9,725 nt of DNA from DASRTE01 sp035316885. Its GTDB lineage: Bacteria > Actinomycetota > Actinomycetes > Jiangellales > Jiangellaceae. The notes beneath the pieces were generated by a model. It did no database searches. It was not told the DNA's origin and saw only the letters and a list, made by a program, of their open reading frames with translations. This document shows, one piece after another, positions 6,718 to 9,725 of the stretch. The stretch is taken from NCBI GenBank assembly GCA_035316885.1, contig DATHII010000034.1:1-9725 (forward strand), in the 5' to 3' direction. The translations under genes were made by a program, and so were the position numbers. Numbering within the stretch: position 1 is the first letter of the stretch; every line of letters starts with the position of its first letter.

Positions 6718-9429
6718 ATGAGACCGCGGCGCTCGAAACCGGGGGTCGGCGTGGAGACACAGACCGTCGACTACCTCGTCATAGGGGCCGGCCCGGCCGG
6801 CCTGCAACTCGGGTACTTCCTCGACCGGGCGGGCCGCGACTACGTGATCCTCGAGGCCGGCAGCGCGCCAGGCCGATTCTTCGAGACGTTCCCACGGCAT
6901 CGCCAGATGATCTCGATCAACAAGCCGCACACCGGGCACGACGACCCCGAGCTGACGCTGCGGTGGGACTGGAACTCGCTGTTGAGCGACGATCCTGAGC
7001 TCCGCTTCACCCGATACACGGGTCGGTACTTCCCGGACGCCGACGACTACCTCCGCTACCTGAACGACTTTGCGACGACCCATGCGCTGAGGATCCGGTG
7101 CGACACCCGGGTGGTCGAGGTCGCGCGCCCATCGGTCGACGGCGACGGTCGGGGCGACTTCGTCGTCACCGACGCATTCGGCCGGCGTTACCGTGCCAAG
7201 CGGGTGATCGCGGCCACGGGCTTCAGCGAGCCGTACATCCCTGCCATCCCCGGCATCGAGACCGCGGAGCGGTACGTCGACGTCCCCATCGACCCTGAGG
7301 GCTTCGCGGACCAGCGCGTTCTGCTCATCGGCAAGGGGAACTCGGCCTTCGAGACGGCAGACCACCTGACCGAGAAGGCCGCCGTCATTCATATCGCCGG
7401 GCCGAGCTCGATCAGGTTTGCCTGGCGTACGCACTTCATCGGTCACCTGCGTGCGGTGAACGCCCGTTTCCTCGACACGTACCAGCTGAAGACTCAGAAC
7501 TCGGTTCTGGACTGCACGATCAAGCGGATCGAGCGGCGCACCGACGGACGGTATCTCGTCGCGGTCGACTACCTGCGCCGGGACGACACTGCCGAGTTCG
7601 TCTACGACCGCGTCATCGCCTGCACCGGATTCCGGATGGACGCCACGATCTACGCGGAAGAGTGCCGGCCGAAGCTCACCATCCGCGACCGGTTCCCCGA
7701 GCTCACCCACGAATGGGAGTCGGTGAACGTCCCGGATCTCTATTTCGCCGGGACGCTCACCCAGTCGCGCGACTTCAAGAAGTACACCAGTGCGTTCATT
7801 CACGGGTTCCGGTACGGAATCCGCGCCCTCACCCACATCCTCGACCAGAAGTACGAGCACGTCCCGTGGCCGTCCCGCGACCTTGTCGCAGATTCGGCCG
7901 TGCTGGCCGACGCGGCGCTCGCGAGGCTCAACCGTACGTCCGCACTCTGGCAGCAGTTCCACTTCATGAGCGACGTGGTGCTCCTCGACGGCTCCGGTGA
8001 CGGGAAGGCGCACTACTACGAGGAGGTGCCGGTCGACTACGTCCGGGCGAGCGACCTCGGCAGGTCCCGGGACTGCTTCACGTTCACTCTCGAGTACGGC
8101 GCCGGGCACGACGAGATGGACCCGTTCGACATCTCGGTCGGGCGGGCGTGGGAGGACGCGCACAAGCACGACGACCGCTACCTTCACCCGGTCGTACGCC
8201 ATTACCGGCGCGGAACGCTGCTCGACGAGCTGCGACTGAAGGAGAACCTCGACAACGACTGGACCCACGAGGCAGAACACCGGAAACCGTTGCGGGAGTT
8301 CATCGCCCGTCAGTTGGCCGCGGACTCGCCGACACCGACACAGTCCACGCCTCCGCCACGGTTCCTCAACGTCCGCGACGTCGAAGCAGAGGCACGTGAA
8401 CGCCTGGATCCCGTCCATTACGACTACTTCGTCAGCGGCGCGCAGGACGAAGTCACCGTCCGCGCCAACGAGGCGGGCTTCGGCCGGCTCACACTCGTCC
8501 CCCGGGTGTTGCGTGGTGCCGGTGAGCCGACACTCGGCGTCTCGCTGCTCGGGTGTCACACCAGCGCGCCGATCCTTCTCGCGCCGACGGCGTTCCACCG
8601 CCTGGCGCACCCCGACGCCGAGCTCGCGACGGCGCGGGCGGCTGCCGCGACCGGCACCATCATGATCGCAGCGATGCTGTCCACGGTCGCGATCGAGGAC
8701 ATCGCCGCGGCCGCCCGAACGGTCGCAGCAGAACCCGGGTTGTGGTTCCAGCTCTACATCCAGCCCGACCTCGGCTTCACCGAGGCGATCGTCCGGCGCG
8801 CCGAGGCCGCCGGCTGTCGGGCGCTGGTGGTCACCTCGGACTCGCCGGTCCTCGGCCGCAACGAGCGCAACGACCGTAACGACTTCCACGATCTCCCAGC
8901 TGGCCTGCGGTGCGAGAACCTCCGCGAGTTGCGCGGCAGCGAGCCCGGCAGCGTGCGACAGGTGTCATTGTCGCCGCTGATCTCGTGGAGCCACGTCGAC
9001 TGGCTGCGAAAGACCAGTGCCCTGCCGATCCTGGTGAAGGGCATCCTTCATGCCGAGGACGCAAAGCTCGCCGTCGACCGCGGCGTCGATGCACTCGTCG
9101 TCTCCAACCACGGCGGTCGGCAACTCGACACCGCTCCCGCCACGGTCGATCAGCTGCCGCGGATCGTCGAGGCCGTCGACGGGCGGGTTCCCGTGCTGCT
9201 CGACGGTGGAATCCGGCGCGGGACCGACGTGGCCAAGGCGCTCGCCCTTGGGGCGGACGCCGTCGCGGTCGGACGTCCGGCACTGTGGGGTCTCGCGGCG
9301 GACGGCGAGCGCGGCGTGGTCAGCGTTCTGGAGATCCTGCGCAACGAGTTCGCCAACACACTCACCCTCTGTGGCGCCGCCTCGCCCGGGGACCTGGGGC
9401 GGGACCAGGTTCAGGAACGGCCATGCTGA
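6718..9429 (+). CDS. Two-flavin fusion: FOXRED2-like FAD/NAD(P) oxidoreductase joined to FMN alpha-hydroxy-acid oxidase
   Basis: A single 903-residue ORF with two redox enzymes. Residues about 18-535 match the FOXRED2-like class of FAD oxidoreductases. The FAD site is DYLVIGAGPAG (GAGPAG at 23-28). HRQMISINKPHTG (61-73) and LRWDWNSLLSDDPELRF (81-97) are the class signatures. A second nucleotide site is LLIGKGNSAFE (202-212), with ATGF at 166-169 and YFAGT at 342-346. A Pro/Thr-rich linker (about 536-548) leads to an FMN-dependent alpha-hydroxy-acid oxidase/dehydrogenase domain (549-890). Its expected active-site residues are all present: Tyr570, Tyr680, Asp708, Lys774, His798 and Arg801 (SNHGGRQLD), plus the phosphate-binding DGGIRRGTDVAKAL. 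Both halves look intact, so this is probably a bifunctional cytosolic enzyme. The substrate is unknown; the C-terminal half should oxidise a 2-hydroxy acid to a 2-oxo acid. The ATG at 6718 has AGGA 8 nt upstream. GTG 6751, with GGGGG close by, is an equally good start and would remove 11 basic residues. Confidence 0.9.
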   Translation: MRPRRSKPGVGVETQTVDYLVIGAGPAGLQLGYFLDRAGRDYVILEAGSAPGRFFETFPRHRQMISINKPHTGHDDPELTLRWDWNSLLSDDPELRFTRYTGRYFPDADDYLRYLNDFATTHALRIRCDTRVVEVARPSVDGDGRGDFVVTDAFGRRYRAKRVIAATGFSEPYIPAIPGIETAERYVDVPIDPEGFADQRVLLIGKGNSAFETADHLTEKAAVIHIAGPSSIRFAWRTHFIGHLRAVNARFLDTYQLKTQNSVLDCTIKRIERRTDGRYLVAVDYLRRDDTAEFVYDRVIACTGFRMDATIYAEECRPKLTIRDRFPELTHEWESVNVPDLYFAGTLTQSRDFKKYTSAFIHGFRYGIRALTHILDQKYEHVPWPSRDLVADSAVLADAALARLNRTSALWQQFHFMSDVVLLDGSGDGKAHYYEEVPVDYVRASDLGRSRDCFTFTLEYGAGHDEMDPFDISVGRAWEDAHKHDDRYLHPVVRHYRRGTLLDELRLKENLDNDWTHEAEHRKPLREFIARQLAADSPTPTQSTPPPRFLNVRDVEAEARERLDPVHYDYFVSGAQDEVTVRANEAGFGRLTLVPRVLRGAGEPTLGVSLLGCHTSAPILLAPTAFHRLAHPDAELATARAAAATGTIMIAAMLSTVAIEDIAAAARTVAAEPGLWFQLYIQPDLGFTEAIVRRAEAAGCRALVVTSDSPVLGRNERNDRNDFHDLPAGLRCENLRELRGSEPGSVRQVSLSPLISWSHVDWLRKTSALPILVKGILHAEDAKLAVDRGVDALVVSNHGGRQLDTAPATVDQLPRIVEAVDGRVPVLLDGGIRRGTDVAKALALGADAVAVGRPALWGLAADGERGVVSVLEILRNEFANTLTLCGAASPGDLGRDQVQERPC

Positions 9430-9725
9430 CCCGGCTTCCGCAGGCGGTGGTCGCCCTGCGCATGCGGATCTTCACCTGGGTCAACGGCGACGAGGGAATC
9501 CCGGTACCGGGCCCGCTCGTCGACGCCGACCGTTTCGTGGAGGTCTACTCCCATCCGGCGGCAAACGGCCGGAGCCGGGGTGCCGCGCTCTCCGACCTGT
9601 TCTGGTACTGGCTCGCCCCTGGGCCGCACGTTCACCAAGAACACCTCGAGGCAGGCGAGCGCTACGACGAGGTCGCGCGCACGACGCGGCGGTTCCTCGC
9701 CCGGCCACGGGCCGAGATCGCCGAA
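9423..9725 (+). CDS. Unrecognised protein, N-terminal 101 residues, coupled to the fusion enzyme; cut by window edge
   Basis: An open frame from the ATG at 9423 to the right edge. The start overlaps the last 7 bp of the fusion gene and has AGGA 6 nt upstream, so translational coupling is likely. It begins MLTRLPQAVVALRMRIFTWV, then GIPVPGPLVDADRFVEVYSH, GAALSDLFWYWLAPGPHVHQ and EHLEAGERYDEVARTTRRFL. It is rich in Trp, Tyr and His around DLFWYWLAPGPHVHQEH, which looks like structured, possibly ligand-binding sequence. No signal peptide or certain membrane helix is visible. I do not recognise the family with confidence. A P450-like or other oxidative partner would fit the neighbours, but that is speculation from context. 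Coding status is well supported by the overlap and by sensible residue composition. Confidence 0.75.
   Translation, partial: MLTRLPQAVVALRMRIFTWVNGDEGIPVPGPLVDADRFVEVYSHPAANGRSRGAALSDLFWYWLAPGPHVHQEHLEAGERYDEVARTTRRFLARPRAEIAE

Noticed and set aside
5941..8889. A 982-residue minus-strand open frame continuing upstream of imuA'
   Set aside because: Only its last 220 codons match ImuA'. The rest is the antisense of the flavoenzyme fusion gene, an open-frame effect of GC-rich codon use. The SOS box and start codons near 6603-6621 mark the true beginning.

Overview
The window looks like chromosomal DNA of a high-GC actinobacterium. The evidence is strongly GC-biased codon use, two copies of the actinobacterial/mycobacterial-type LexA (SOS) box TCGAAC-N4-GTTCGA, a split ImuA'/ImuB/DnaE2 mutasome, and a DUF222/13E12-type HNH gene. 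Genus cannot be fixed from the sequence alone.

Layout. Everything from about 6.6 kb leftward is on the minus strand. In transcription order: (1) SOS box 6614-6629, then imuA' (6603-5941) and imuB (5944-4358), overlapping by ATGA. (2) A MerR-type promoter with a perfect 18-bp palindrome (4317-4334), then a small Cys-Cys protein (4301-3984) and a MerR-family regulator (3987-3544), also overlapping by ATGA. (3) A degraded ynfA (UPF0060) membrane-protein gene (3501-3360), carrying a one-base frameshift and a large internal deletion. (4) A second SOS box, identical over all 16 bp (3238-3253), which overlaps the start of a DUF222/HNH endonuclease gene (3245-1832). That gene carries an apparent +1 frameshift in a five-base homopolymer. 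(5) dnaE2, starting 20 bp after the HNH stop and running off the left edge (1811 to 1). On the plus strand from 6718: (6) one 903-residue ORF joining a FOXRED2-like FAD/NAD(P) oxidoreductase to an intact FMN-dependent alpha-hydroxy-acid oxidase, then (7) an overlapping gene of unknown function cut by the right edge.

How the parts work together. ImuA', ImuB and DnaE2 form the damage-inducible mutagenic translesion machinery. ImuB lacks polymerase catalytic residues and carries a beta-clamp motif (QLALWG), while DnaE2 supplies polymerase activity. Here the mutasome is in two LexA-controlled units. The dnaE2 unit is headed by an HNH gene that sits between the SOS box and dnaE2, so SOS induction of dnaE2 probably depends on transcription through the HNH gene. 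Between the two units lies a probably autoregulated MerR operon whose third gene, ynfA, has decayed.

The most unusual part is the right side. A two-flavin fusion enzyme is apparently translationally coupled to an unrecognised protein, suggesting a small redox or specialised-metabolism operon that continues beyond the window. I could not identify its substrate.
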